From NCBI RefSeq assembly GCF_040544555.1, contig NZ_JBEPKD010000006.1, forward strand, positions 62,001 through 126,000: a stretch of DNA of 64,000 nucleotides. Reading direction: 5' to 3'. Source of the stretch: Halalkalibacter oceani. GTDB lineage: Bacteria > Bacillota > Bacilli > Bacillales > Bacillaceae_D. The position numbers were made by a program, and so were the translations under genes. Of this stretch, positions 1 to 8,384 are shown piece by piece (position 1 is the first letter of the stretch; each line of letters opens with the position of its first letter). The notes under the pieces were generated by a model that worked only from the letters and a program-made list of their open reading frames with translations, did not search any database and was not told the DNA's origin.

Positions 1-339
1 ATCGCCGATACGATAATCGAGCTTTCAATGCTGTTCTTTTCAAAGGATGAGGAAGGCAATGAGCTTAATAAAGCAAAAGCGGGCTCCTCGATTTACTTAG
101 CTGCGAGTATTATCGTGCTTTTGCTGTCGGGCGAGCTTCTCTTGTTGATTATTGTATTCCTCGGGGCTAGTCTTATTTATTTTATTTACCTTGTTTATAA
201 ATTAACGGATGCCTTTCATCCGGCAGGGCTGATCGGAATGATTTTCTTTCATATGATTTTTTGGAGTGCCTTTGTGCTTGCTGTTGCCTATGCTGGACTC
301 AAGCTGTATAACAGCTTTATCGCCAGTTTGCCGCTGTAG
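1..339 (+). CDS. Membrane protein, DUF5366/YufK-like (5' partial)
   Basis: The reading frame is open from the first base of the window and ends at a TAG, so the N-terminus lies outside. The visible 112 residues contain a short polar stretch (FFSKDEEGNELNKAK) followed by two or three hydrophobic segments, with an H/F/W-rich stretch before the last one. This layout resembles the C-terminal half of the small Bacillus integral membrane family typified by YufK (DUF5366), whose function is unknown. The assignment rests on recalled similarity of the polar linker and membrane pattern only. The gene converges on the penicillin-binding protein gene. Confidence 0.5.
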   Translation: MADTIIELSMLFFSKDEEGNELNKAKAGSSIYLAASIIVLLLSGELLLLIIVFLGASLIYFIYLVYKLTDAFHPAGLIGMIFFHMIFWSAFVLAVAYAGLKLYNSFIASLPL

Positions 340-401
340 GAGGCCTCATCAAAAGGAAGGTCGAAAGGAAGCGACTTCAAGCACAGAGCCGCTTCAGCCG
401 T

Positions 402-2258
402 CTACTGCAGCTTTCTCCAAATATGCAAATGCGGCGCCTCGCGGTAAATGGCAGACAGGTCAGCTGGCGTATCCTTTCCAACCCATACCCCGGTCGTATA
501 CGTGTCGGTCAAACCGACAAACCACAGGTCATAAAAGTCATTGGTCGTCCCTGTTTTGCCCCCGGCGTAACCGCCCTCAATCCGAGCCCGTTGTCCGGTG
601 CCGCTCTCAAGCACGGCAGCGAGCAGCCTTCGCATTTGTTCGTTGGTTGACTCTCTCCATAGTTGTGTCTCCGTCTGCTCCCAGCTATATAGCACCTTGC
701 CTTCCTTATTGGTCACCTGACGTATTCCGTAGGAGGGGGTAAAAGCGCCTCCTGTTGCGAACGTTGTATAGGCAGAGGTCAGCTCAAGCGGGGAAACCCC
801 GTAGGTGAAGCCTCCTAAAGCAGCCGGAAGCCGGTAATCTTCAGGAGCAATCTTTGTGAAAGGCAGTTGCTCCAAATAAGAAAAGGCTGTTTCGACCCCA
901 ACCCGATCCATAATCCGGATAGCAGGTGTATTAAAGGAATGCTTAAAGGCCGTTTCAAGCGAAACCATCCCATATTGCCCCCCGCCGAAGTTTCGCGGAC
1001 AATAATCGCCGCGACAGACATCGTTGGCGTTTATCGTGCTCTGCAACGGAATATCATATTCATTTAAATAAGGTGCATAGACAAGCAGCGGCTTGATTGC
1101 CGAGCCTGGCTGACGAAAGCTTTGAAAGGCGCGGTGGAAATTAAACTTTTTATAATCCTTCCCGCCGGTAAGCGCGACAATCTCATGCTTCGTGTGATCG
1201 ATCATGACGACGGCGCTTTCAATATCGGAGCGGGGCAGCTCCTGCTGAACGGTTTGGACAGCCTGTTCCTGTTTTAGCGGATCGAGCGCTGTTTCAATTC
1301 GAACCCCCTGCTCAAGCACCTCCTGGACCTTTTCCTCCAGCTCAAACCTGATTTGTTCCTGCGCTTCCTCGGAAGCAGCCTGGCGCAGCCGCTGCTCATA
1401 GCCGTCGCTCGCTGAAATAAGCCTGGTCAGTTCGTGATGGATATAGGTGACGTAATCAGGATAACGATCGACACGCTGGCGCACCTGCAGCTTGATTTCT
1501 TCGGCAAGAGCGTCCTCATATTGTTCGGTTGAAATATAGCCTGCTTCGAGCATTTTCTGCAAGATCCATTCCTGTCTGAGCTTTGTCTGTTCACTTCGGG
1601 TCAGTGGGTCATAATGCGTCGGATTGTTCGGTACGGCGCTCAAAAAAGCGACCTCGGCGAGGGAGAGCTCGCGGCTTGGCTTACTGAAATAAAACGTGGA
1701 AGCCGCCTCAATCCCGTAGACGCCGTTGTGGAAATAAACCGTATTCAGGTAAAGCTCGATGATCTCTTCCTTCGTATAGCGTTTCTCCAGCTCACGTGCA
1801 TAGAGAATTTCGCTCATTTTGCGATTATAGGTTTGATCATGTGACAAAAAAAGATTACGGGCCAGCTGTTGGGTCACGGTGCTTGCTCCTTCTTCGATCC
1901 CCTGCTGTCTGGCATTGGATACAATCGCGCGGGCAATCGCGATGGAGTCATACCCGTTATGCTCAAAGAAACGCTGATCCTCAGTGGCGATAAAGGCTTG
2001 TACGATTAAGGAAGGGATTTCCTCATACGTAAGGTATATTCGATTTTCATCGCGGTAAATATCCGAAATCAATTCCCCGTTACGGTCATACATTGCGCTG
2101 TTGGAGGAGAGCGTAACGTCTTCTATATTAATGTGCTGCTCAAGCGCACTGGAAAGAGATTGAACTTCTTCGACCTCTGCGGTGACTTCGGCCAGGAAAA
2201 AGATAAAGATGAACAGAAATCCGGTCGTCATCATCCAGCCTGTAGCATGTTTTAGCAT
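402..2258 (-). CDS. Class A penicillin-binding protein (PBP1A/PBP2d-like)
   Basis: A bifunctional peptidoglycan synthase anchored by one N-terminal membrane segment (about residues 8-26). The glycosyltransferase-51 domain (about 60-240) shows the EDQRFFEHNG motif and the GASTVTQQLARN motif. The transpeptidase domain (about 345-600) carries SAIK (SxxK nucleophile), SFN (SxN) and KTGT. The protein has 618 residues, short for class A enzymes, and has no C-terminal extension. The N-terminal part (MYDRNGELISDI) resembles the sporulation-associated PbpG/PBP2d group of bacilli, which would fit the neighbouring sporulation genes prkA and yhbH. The start is supported by GTGAGGAT just upstream. It is transcribed divergently from prkA. 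Family assignment is firm; the PbpG orthology is inference. Confidence 0.9.
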   Translation of the reverse strand: MLKHATGWMMTTGFLFIFIFFLAEVTAEVEEVQSLSSALEQHINIEDVTLSSNSAMYDRNGELISDIYRDENRIYLTYEEIPSLIVQAFIATEDQRFFEHNGYDSIAIARAIVSNARQQGIEEGASTVTQQLARNLFLSHDQTYNRKMSEILYARELEKRYTKEEIIELYLNTVYFHNGVYGIEAASTFYFSKPSRELSLAEVAFLSAVPNNPTHYDPLTRSEQTKLRQEWILQKMLEAGYISTEQYEDALAEEIKLQVRQRVDRYPDYVTYIHHELTRLISASDGYEQRLRQAASEEAQEQIRFELEEKVQEVLEQGVRIETALDPLKQEQAVQTVQQELPRSDIESAVVMIDHTKHEIVALTGGKDYKKFNFHRAFQSFRQPGSAIKPLLVYAPYLNEYDIPLQSTINANDVCRGDYCPRNFGGGQYGMVSLETAFKHSFNTPAIRIMDRVGVETAFSYLEQLPFTKIAPEDYRLPAALGGFTYGVSPLELTSAYTTFATGGAFTPSYGIRQVTNKEGKVLYSWEQTETQLWRESTNEQMRRLLAAVLESGTGQRARIEGGYAGGKTGTTNDFYDLWFVGLTDTYTTGVWVGKDTPADLSAIYREAPHLHIWRKLQ

Positions 2259-2391
2259 ATCCTCACACTCACTTCATCGTTCTCGCTCTCATTGTACACC
2301 AAATCAGGAGAAACAGTGGGAAAAATCTTCCGGCTGAGGCAACCGTTCCGTTCGGGTCAAGAGGCCTGGCAGGAGTGAAATGGAATTGAGA

Positions 2392-2421
2392 TGCATGTTC
2401 GCCTTAGTTGGCGCATAAAGT
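2392..2421 (+). promoter_or_regulatory. Possible sigma-E-type promoter of prkA
   Basis: TGCATGTT and CATAAAGT are separated by 14 bp, 45 bp before the prkA ATG. This resembles the mother-cell sigma-E consensus (-35 like GTCATATT, -10 like CATACANT). prkA of Bacillus subtilis is known to belong to the sigma-E regulon; the match here is only partial. Confidence 0.35.
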
Positions 2422-2465
2422 GTAGTAATCTCGCTCTTGAACACGAGGATGGAGGTATTCGCCAC

Positions 2466-4361
2466 ATGAGTATTTTAAAAAAGATTGAGGACTTTAGAGA
2501 AGAAGAAGAACGTTTGAAATGGGAAGGAACCTTTGCTGATTATTTAGATCTTCTAAAAGAGAAGCCATGGATTGCCCAAACCGCTCACTCCCGTGTTTAT
2601 CATATGATTAAGGATGCTGGTGTCGAGGAGGAAAATGGCAGAAAGAAATATGCCTTCTTTAGTGAACAGCTTTACGGAGTAGAGGAGTCGATTGAGAAGC
2701 TGGTTGAGGAATATTTCCATTCCGCGGCAAAGCGTCTCGATGTCCGAAAACGTATTTTGCTGCTGATGGGCCCGGTCAGTGGGGGGAAGTCAACGCTCGT
2801 CACGATGCTCAAGCGCGGGCTTGAACAATATTCCAAGACGGAGAGAGGCGCCGTTTACGCAATCAAAGGCTGTCCGATGCATGAGGATCCCCTCCATCTG
2901 ATTCCGAATCATCTTCGCCAGGATTTCTATGAAGAATACGGGGTTAAAATTGAAGGAAATCTGTCACCGCTGAACATGATGAGGCTGGAAGAAGAGTATG
3001 GCGGCCGGATTGAGGATGTGCTCGTCGAGCGGATTTTCTTTTCGGAAGATAAGCGAACCGGGATCGGGACGTTCAGCCCGTCCGATCCGAAATCGCAGGA
3101 CATTGCTGATTTAACCGGGAGTATTGACTTTTCCACAATCGCGGAATACGGCTCTGAGTCTGACCCGCGAGCGTATCGTTTTGACGGCGAGCTGAACAAA
3201 GCGAACCGGGGGATGATGGAATTTCAGGAGATGCTCAAATGTGATGAGAAATTCCTTTGGCATTTGCTTTCGCTTACACAGGAGGGAAATTTTAAGGCGG
3301 GACGCTTCGCCTTGATCAGTGCCGATGAGTTGATTGTCGCTCATACGAATGAGTCGGAGTATCGCTCCTTTATTTCAAACAAAAAAAATGAAGCGCTCCA
3401 TTCACGCATTATCGTCATGAAAATTCCTTACAATTTAAAGGTTAGCGAAGAAGAGAAAATTTACAAGAAAATGATAGCCGAAAGTGATCTGTCTCACGTC
3501 CATATCGCTCCGCACGCCTTAAAAGTAGCGGCGATCTTCACGATATTGACCCGGCTGCAGGAGCCAAAAAAGCAGGGCGTCGATCTGCTGAAGAAGATGC
3601 GTCTTTATGACGGAGAAAGTGTGGAAGGCTATAATTCGCAGGACCTGGAGGAGTTAAAGCAGGAATATCCGGATGAAGGAATGAGCGGAATCGATCCGCG
3701 CTACGTCATTAACCGGATCTCATCGGCGATCGTGCGCAAGCAGCTCACGTCGATTAACGCACTTGATGTTCTGCGTTCGATTAAAGAGGGACTGAACCAG
3801 CATGCGTCGATTTCCAAGGAAGATCGTGAACGCTATTTGGACTTTATCTCAATCGCGCGCAAGGAATATGATACAATCGCTAAAAAAGAAGTGCAGAAGG
3901 CCTTTGTTTATTCGTATGATGAATCGGCGAAAACGCTGATGGATAACTATTTAGACAACGTAGAAGCCTATTGCAATAAAAATAAGCTACGTGATCCATT
4001 AACCGGCGAGGAAATGACACCTGATGAAAAACTGATGCGCTCGATCGAGGAGCAAATCGGCATTTCAGAAAACGCGAAGAAGGCGTTCCGTGAAGAAATC
4101 TTAATTCGAATTTCCGCCTACGCCCGCAAAGGGAAACGATTTGATTACAACTCGCATGAGCGTCTGCGCGAAGCGATTCAGAAAAAGCTGTTTGCCGACC
4201 TGAAAGACATCGTCAAAATTACAACATCAACAAAAACACCGGACGAATCCCAGCTTAAAAAGATTAATGAAGTCATTGCCCGTCTTATTGACGAACACGG
4301 CTATAATTCCGTCTCGGCCAATGAACTGCTCCGCTATGTAGGCAGCCTGTTAAATCGGTAA
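2466..4361 (+). CDS. prkA: PrkA AAA+ serine protein kinase/protease-like sporulation protein
   Basis: Starting at ATG 2466, preceded by GGATGGAGG, the protein has 631 residues, the usual PrkA length. An upstream in-frame ATG at 2391 lacks a ribosome site and overlaps the presumed promoter. The N-terminal AAA+ domain has a Walker A motif GPVSGGKST at residues 102-110. The rest is the PrkA-specific C-terminal region rich in charged helices. In B. subtilis PrkA is made in the mother cell early in sporulation and influences sigma-K-dependent gene expression; both kinase and Lon-like activities have been proposed for the family. Here, as in many bacilli, yhbH follows on the same strand, but a signal peptidase gene and a repeat lie between them. 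A terminator follows directly. Confidence 0.95.
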   Translation: MSILKKIEDFREEEERLKWEGTFADYLDLLKEKPWIAQTAHSRVYHMIKDAGVEEENGRKKYAFFSEQLYGVEESIEKLVEEYFHSAAKRLDVRKRILLLMGPVSGGKSTLVTMLKRGLEQYSKTERGAVYAIKGCPMHEDPLHLIPNHLRQDFYEEYGVKIEGNLSPLNMMRLEEEYGGRIEDVLVERIFFSEDKRTGIGTFSPSDPKSQDIADLTGSIDFSTIAEYGSESDPRAYRFDGELNKANRGMMEFQEMLKCDEKFLWHLLSLTQEGNFKAGRFALISADELIVAHTNESEYRSFISNKKNEALHSRIIVMKIPYNLKVSEEEKIYKKMIAESDLSHVHIAPHALKVAAIFTILTRLQEPKKQGVDLLKKMRLYDGESVEGYNSQDLEELKQEYPDEGMSGIDPRYVINRISSAIVRKQLTSINALDVLRSIKEGLNQHASISKEDRERYLDFISIARKEYDTIAKKEVQKAFVYSYDESAKTLMDNYLDNVEAYCNKNKLRDPLTGEEMTPDEKLMRSIEEQIGISENAKKAFREEILIRISAYARKGKRFDYNSHERLREAIQKKLFADLKDIVKITTSTKTPDESQLKKINEVIARLIDEHGYNSVSANELLRYVGSLLNR

Positions 4362-4368
4362 AACAAGC

Positions 4369-4416
4369 AAGGCTTCTCCCGCCGGTACATTCTCTGGCAG
4401 GAGGAGCCTTTTTTAA
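4369..4416 (+). terminator. Rho-independent terminator of prkA
   Basis: AGGCTTCTCCCGCC pairs with GGCAGGAGGAGCCT around a loop (one mismatch, one G-U) and is followed by a T tract, starting 8 bp after the prkA stop codon. Confidence 0.85.
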
Positions 4417-4602
4417 AAGGAAAGGCAGCGGCCACGCGTGTAGCATGCCTCACCCTTATGGAGAGCAAAGACCTTGAAACGACCCTGCACACTGCTTTGA
4501 GCACAGACAAAAGGGAAAGCTAACTTTTGTTTATGCCTCTGGGACTTGAGCTTGTCCGAAAACAGTGTTAAGTTAATAAGAAAAAAGGTCGGAGGAGCTA
4601 CC

Positions 4603-5139
4603 GTGGAGACGAAGAAAAATGAGTGGCTTGAGTGGACAAAAGCAATTATGATTGCTGTCATTCTTGCCGTAATCGTGCGGACTTTTTTGTTTACGAGTTA
4701 TGAAGTACAAGGTGAATCGATGATGCCAAATGTCTATGACGGAGAGCGGTTTATTATTAATAAAATCGGCTACGGTTTTACAGAACCGTCCCGCTTTGAT
4801 CTGATTGTCTTCCATGCGACAGAATCAGAGGACTATATTAAACGCGTCATTGGCTTGCCGGGGGATACAGTAGCGGTGAAAGAAGATGTGCTCTATATTA
4901 ATAATCAACCGGTAGAAGAACCATTTCTTGAACAGAAAAAGCAGGAATATGAGTTTGGCTTTTACACAAATGACTTCGCTTTCCCTGAGGAAATTCCTCC
5001 AGGTCATGTTTTTGTTCTTGGCGACAATCGGCCTAACAGCCTTGACAGCCGCCGTATCGGACCGGTTCCGATTGACCAGATTGTCGGCAAGGTTGACTTG
5101 CGTTTCTGGCCTTTGACGGAAGCTGGTGTCGTGGAATAA
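4603..5139 (+). CDS. lepB: Type I signal peptidase (SipS/LepB family)
   Basis: Membrane-bound enzyme that cleaves signal peptides from exported preproteins. The GTG start at 4603 is preceded by GGAGGAG at ideal spacing; an upstream ATG at 4546 has no ribosome site. The resulting 178-aa protein has one N-terminal membrane anchor (about residues 11-31), as in Gram-positive Sip enzymes. The catalytic Ser39 lies in QGESMMP, the general-base Lys80 in YIKRVIGLPGD, and the C-terminal box E motif is GDNRPNSLDSRRIGPV. It sits alone between the prkA terminator and a repeat element, so it is probably monocistronic. Its job is housekeeping secretion; which of the several paralogues usual in bacilli it is cannot be told. 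Confidence 0.93.
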   Translation: METKKNEWLEWTKAIMIAVILAVIVRTFLFTSYEVQGESMMPNVYDGERFIINKIGYGFTEPSRFDLIVFHATESEDYIKRVIGLPGDTVAVKEDVLYINNQPVEEPFLEQKKQEYEFGFYTNDFAFPEEIPPGHVFVLGDNRPNSLDSRRIGPVPIDQIVGKVDLRFWPLTEAGVVE

Positions 5140-5530
5140 TATCCACCCAGCCTCTCTAAGCAATGAGCGGAACCGCCACGATCTTTTAAAGCCCGTTGTG
5201 AGTGGGTTTCTCACAACGGGCTTGTGGCGTGTGAAGCCATTGCCAGTAGGTCCAAAGCTAGTTTTGTCTCAAGCTCTTTTTTATCTTTTAGCTAAAGGAG
5301 AGATGGTGAGTTCTCCATGCTTGTCCGCTTATTTTCCCTCTATTTGTCAGAATTTATTAGCAACTCTCTGACCTGTCTGCATAGGATAGAGTAAGTCATT
5401 TTAGATATGGCTCGAGACCATTATATTCAACCGGCTCAAAAGAGTGAATCATTTATAACATGGTCAGTTGCATGATCATTCTTTTTATAGGGATGTGACG
5501 GAAAAAGCAAGAAAAGAGGAGGGAAAGTAC
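5140..5530. other. Long intergenic segment before yhbH, containing repeat
   Basis: These 391 bases hold no convincing gene. The first part is the repeat copy at 5158-5275 with its perfect 12-bp hairpin. The rest (5276-5530) is AT-rich and must carry the yhbH promoter, but no clear -35/-10 pair could be fixed. Confidence 0.6.
5158..5275 (+). repeat. Intergenic repeat family 1, copy A
   Basis: About 118 bp that recur, inverted and about 93-95% identical, at 20596-20715. Both copies share the block AAGCAATGAGYGGAACCGCC, then a hairpin GCCCGTTGTGAG-loop-CTCACAACGGGC (perfect 12-bp stem here, 5191-5221), then TTGTGGCGTGTGAAGCCATT and CCAGTAGGTCCAAAGCTAG. No protein is encoded and no T tract follows the hairpin. 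Confidence 0.85.
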
Positions 5531-6703
5531 ATGACAAGCAAGGACCAGCGCCAATTTGTTGTGTCACAAGAAAACTGGAGTCTGCATCGAAAGGGATATC
5601 AGGACCAGCGCCGCCACCAGGAAAAGGTCCAGGAAGCGATTAAGAAAAACCTGCCCGACCTTGTCAGTGAGGAGAGCATCGTCATGTCAAACGGACGTGA
5701 CGTCATTCGTATTCCAATTCGTTCCCTCGATGAATACAAAATCCGCTATAACTATGATAAAAATAAACATGTTGGTCAGGGAGAAGGAGAAAGCAAGGTT
5801 GGAGATGTCGTCGCCCGCGATCCGAATGCGAAGCAGCAAGGTCCAGGCAAAGGTCAAGGAGCCGGCGACCAGGCGGGTGAGGATTATTTTGAAGCTGAAG
5901 TATCGATTATGGAGCTCGAAGAAATCCTCTTCCGTCAGCTCGAACTGCCAAACTTGCAAAAGAAGGAAGAAGACGAAATCGTGATTGAGGATATTTCGTT
6001 TAATGATATCCGCAAAAAAGGGCTGATGGGCAACATCGACAAGCGCCGGACGATTTTATCGGCGATTAAACGAAATGCGCTGGAAGGACGCCCCGGCCTT
6101 ATTCCGATTCAAAATGATGATCTTCGCTTTAAGACATGGAATGAAATCATCCGCCCCGAATCAAAGGCTGTCGTGCTGGCGATGATGGATACGAGCGGCT
6201 CGATGGGACGCTGGGAAAAGTATATGGCTCGCAGCTTCTTTTTCTGGATGACACGCTTCTTACGGACGAAGTACGAAACCGTCGACATTGAATTCATTGC
6301 CCATCATACTGAAGCGAAAGTCGTCTCAGAGGAAGATTTCTTCTCAAAAGGAGAAAGCGGCGGGACGATTTGCTCCTCGGCCTACCGCAAAGCGCTCGAA
6401 CGAATCGAAGCCGAATATGACCCGGCACGCTACAACATCTACCCGTTTCACTTCTCCGACGGCGACAACCTGACCTCCGACAACGCCCGCTGTCTGAAGC
6501 TCGTTGAAAAGCTGATGGAAGTATCAAGCATGTTTGGCTACGGCGAGGTCAATCAGTACAGCCGCCATTCAACCCTTATGAGCGCCTACAAAAACATCGA
6601 CGACCCGCGCTTCCGCTACCACATCCTCAAGGAAAAAGGCGATGTGTACCACGCGATGAAGACATTTTTCAAGAAAGAAGAGGAAGGCGTGGCTGTCAGG
6701 TAA
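5531..6703 (+). CDS. yhbH: YhbH family sporulation protein (DUF444)
   Basis: The ATG at 5531 follows GAGGAGGG at good spacing and gives 390 residues, close to the 392 of B. subtilis YhbH. The N-terminal half is highly charged with a Gly/Gln/Lys-rich linker (about residues 90-115). The C-terminal half has the DUF444 von Willebrand A-like core with DTSGSMG (a metal-binding DxSxS-type motif). DUF444 proteins occur with PrkA and SpoVR-like proteins across bacteria; yhbH disruption affects sporulation in B. subtilis. The partner kinase PrkA is encoded 1.2 kb upstream on the same strand, so the pair is functionally linked although transcription is separated by a terminator. Confidence 0.93.
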   Translation: MTSKDQRQFVVSQENWSLHRKGYQDQRRHQEKVQEAIKKNLPDLVSEESIVMSNGRDVIRIPIRSLDEYKIRYNYDKNKHVGQGEGESKVGDVVARDPNAKQQGPGKGQGAGDQAGEDYFEAEVSIMELEEILFRQLELPNLQKKEEDEIVIEDISFNDIRKKGLMGNIDKRRTILSAIKRNALEGRPGLIPIQNDDLRFKTWNEIIRPESKAVVLAMMDTSGSMGRWEKYMARSFFFWMTRFLRTKYETVDIEFIAHHTEAKVVSEEDFFSKGESGGTICSSAYRKALERIEAEYDPARYNIYPFHFSDGDNLTSDNARCLKLVEKLMEVSSMFGYGEVNQYSRHSTLMSAYKNIDDPRFRYHILKEKGDVYHAMKTFFKKEEEGVAVR

Positions 6704-6720
6704 CGTCTAACCAAATGAAC

Positions 6721-6759
6721 GCAAGCAGGGAGAGGGTATCTTCCTGCTTGTCTGTTTTT
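6721..6759 (+). terminator. Terminator after yhbH
   Basis: CAAGCAGG and CCTGCTTG form an 8-bp stem followed by TCTGTTTTT, 17 bp after the yhbH stop. Confidence 0.8.
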
Positions 6760-6886
6760 AGAAAGCAGGAAATAGATGGGGATTAGCGCCTGCTTTCGTC
6801 GTTTTTTTATTGCTGATTACACTTTCATTATTGTCATGATATGATAATTTACGTGATACTAGCTGGAAGAGGAAGGTGCTGCGGGC

Positions 6887-7348
6887 ATGGGGCAAATGAA
6901 AATGAAGAAACTTCTATGGGGGCTTGTTATAGTGGTCTCCGTTTTGTTTATAGGAAATCAGGAAAGTTTCACACCTTTCCATAAAGCGATTTCTTTTATT
7001 GAAGTGGAGAAAGAAGAAGCAAATCAGGATGTGGCATCGTTTATCCAGACGGTTCAAGAGAAAAATGGCGCCCATTTGTATTTTGACCGACAGAATGCGA
7101 TTTATGTTTATTTAAACGAAGCAGCAGTAGAGGTCGGTGTACAGCCTGTTTCTTATACCGACTTTTCTGTTGAAGAGGATGGAGATACGTTGAATGTGTT
7201 ATATCGTACGGAAGGAGCGGCGCTTGATTCAGACAAGCCGGTCAAGTTTCAGCGGCTATATAAAATTCAATTGAACAAAGCGTATGAAAACGTAATAGGA
7301 TTTAGAAATGGTGAGGAAGAGCCATTTGCCGTAGTATCAGGGAATTAG
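6887..7348 (+). CDS. Hypothetical exported or membrane-anchored protein
   Basis: A 153-aa protein with a basic N-terminus (MGQMKMKKL) and one hydrophobic segment (about residues 7-23), then a soluble acidic domain presumably outside the membrane. No lipobox and no recognised domain. The C-terminal part alternates hydrophobic and charged residues in a beta-rich pattern. GAGGAAGG lies about 10 bp upstream of ATG 6887; internal ATGs at codons 4 and 6 are possible alternatives. A yhbH terminator precedes it and a small, apparently frameshifted membrane protein gene follows 47 bp later. I do not recognise the family. Confidence 0.7.
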   Translation: MGQMKMKKLLWGLVIVVSVLFIGNQESFTPFHKAISFIEVEKEEANQDVASFIQTVQEKNGAHLYFDRQNAIYVYLNEAAVEVGVQPVSYTDFSVEEDGDTLNVLYRTEGAALDSDKPVKFQRLYKIQLNKAYENVIGFRNGEEEPFAVVSGN

Positions 7349-7395
7349 TACGCCGATGCTCGTCATTTTGTTCCTTAAAAAGGAGATGTCATTTT

Positions 7396-7598
7396 GTGAG
7401 CACCTTTCATATACACCCCTTCAATATACTCCTTTTTCTCATAAGTGCAGCTTTGTTTTTAGAATTGACAGGATTGAAGGATCTCCCTTTTTTAACGCGA
7501 AAAAGATCATCATTAGAAGCTTACTGACGGTGATCCTAAATGTACTACTCCTGCTCATTTTGTTGTTTATTATCGGCAGCGCAAGTTTGCTTGGGTAA
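7396..7598 (+). pseudogene. Small two-segment membrane protein, apparent frameshift
   Basis: A GTG at 7396 preceded by AAGGAG opens a frame beginning VSTFHIHPFNILLFLISAAL and running to a stop at 7525-7527. Within a run of six T (about 7488-7493) the frame that would continue sensibly changes. In the other frame NAKKIIIRSLLTVILNVLLL continues to a stop at 7598. Adding one T (or removing two) would join them into a protein of about 67 residues with two membrane segments. The alternative single ORF starting at ATG 7356 has no ribosome site and an unlikely N-terminus. It is either a sequencing error in the homopolymer, a real pseudogene, or programmed slippage. Confidence 0.45.
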
Positions 7599-7610
7599 CA
7601 TGTCGTATGC

Positions 7611-7964
7611 TCATTTCTGAATGAGCGTCCGCTTTAAATAATCACTCATCATATCTGTTACGTGCCGGCGCATGGCGTCAGGGGTGTAACGGACCTCACT
7701 GCGGTATCCCCGCCATACGACAAGGTAGCTTTGTTCTTCTTTGTATATGGTAAGACCGCTTCTTCTCGCTTCTCTTCGTAGATTTCTCAGGTCAAGCGTA
7801 ATTTTTGCAATCGCAGCATCGATCATTTGCATGTACGGGAAAGGGATTTTAAGTCTGGCCTGCTCAATCTTTTGTCGATCTCGCTCAAGAACGGTGCGGG
7901 TCAGCGGCAAAAAGATGAACTGGTGGACAAGCTGCTGAATCTGCTCTTCATGGAGGATACTCAT
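7611..7964 (-). CDS. YhjD-like hypothetical protein
   Basis: A 117-aa soluble protein, all helical by pattern and rich in Arg. The layout (LPLTRTVLERD, then KIPFPYMQMID, then a WRGYRSEVRY segment near the C-terminus) resembles the Bacillus YhjD family of about 120 residues, whose function is unknown. The gene is preceded by AAAGGGTGATTAG upstream of the ATG. It faces the small membrane protein gene at its 3' end and diverges from the ABC transporter operon. Confidence 0.6.
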   Translation of the reverse strand: MSILHEEQIQQLVHQFIFLPLTRTVLERDRQKIEQARLKIPFPYMQMIDAAIAKITLDLRNLRREARRSGLTIYKEEQSYLVVWRGYRSEVRYTPDAMRRHVTDMMSDYLKRTLIQK

Positions 7965-8384
7965 CTAATCACCCTTTCTTTTTTTAAAGTTCAAATTTAG
8001 TAGGTTGTTCGAGAAAGGAAGTCGGCTTCGCACGCCGCTTCTAACAAGACCGCACAGCGGTTTTGTTATTTATTATATGCGAATATACGTTCGTTATACT
8101 AGCGGAAAAATGAACCAGTTGGCGCAGAAAGGTAAAGAAGTTTTATCGTTTGTGAGAAATTTATTTTTGTGAATAAGAAAAATCTAATTTTATTATAAGA
8201 TTTAAAAATATTTTAATTATTCTGTGTAAGATTTGGTTACGAGATGATTGAAAGGAAGTTAGTTCTCGCCTAACATAAATGTCAAGAAACAAGAAAATTC
8301 TTAATTTTGATAAAATTCATTCTCACTTGAGAAAAAACAGTTGATCCATGACATTGCCAAAATCAGTTTCTGAAAGGAGAACGT
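7965..8384. other. 420-bp AT-rich regulatory region upstream of the 12-kb operon
   Basis: No gene. Between the divergent YhjD-like gene and the ABC operon there is a hairpin at 8043-8067 and then about 300 bp of very AT-rich DNA. The promoter of the downstream 12-kb gene run must lie here, since all following genes are closely packed. I searched for a -24/-12 (GG-N10-GC) sigma-54 promoter because an AAA+ regulator is encoded at the far end, and found no good match. Confidence 0.5.
8043..8067. other. 11-bp hairpin between divergent genes
   Basis: AACAAGACCGC and GCGGTTTTGTT pair over 11 bp (one G-T) around an ACA loop. AT-rich sequence follows on the plus strand but no strong T tract. It could end transcription entering from either side or act in the 5' leader of the ABC operon. 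Confidence 0.55.

Noticed and set aside
266..742. 158-codon plus-strand frame overlapping the class A PBP gene
   Set aside because: Overlaps the end of the first membrane protein and is antisense to the transpeptidase domain including KTG; composition is Arg/Pro/Ser-rich noise.
4825..5214. 129-codon minus-strand frame over the signal peptidase
   Set aside because: Antisense to conserved signal peptidase boxes and runs into the repeat; no ribosome site.
7965..8384. Sigma-54 (-24/-12) promoter for the catabolic operon
   Set aside because: Searched because an AAA+ regulator is nearby; the GG-N10-GC spacing was not found, and the regulator lacks GAFTGA.
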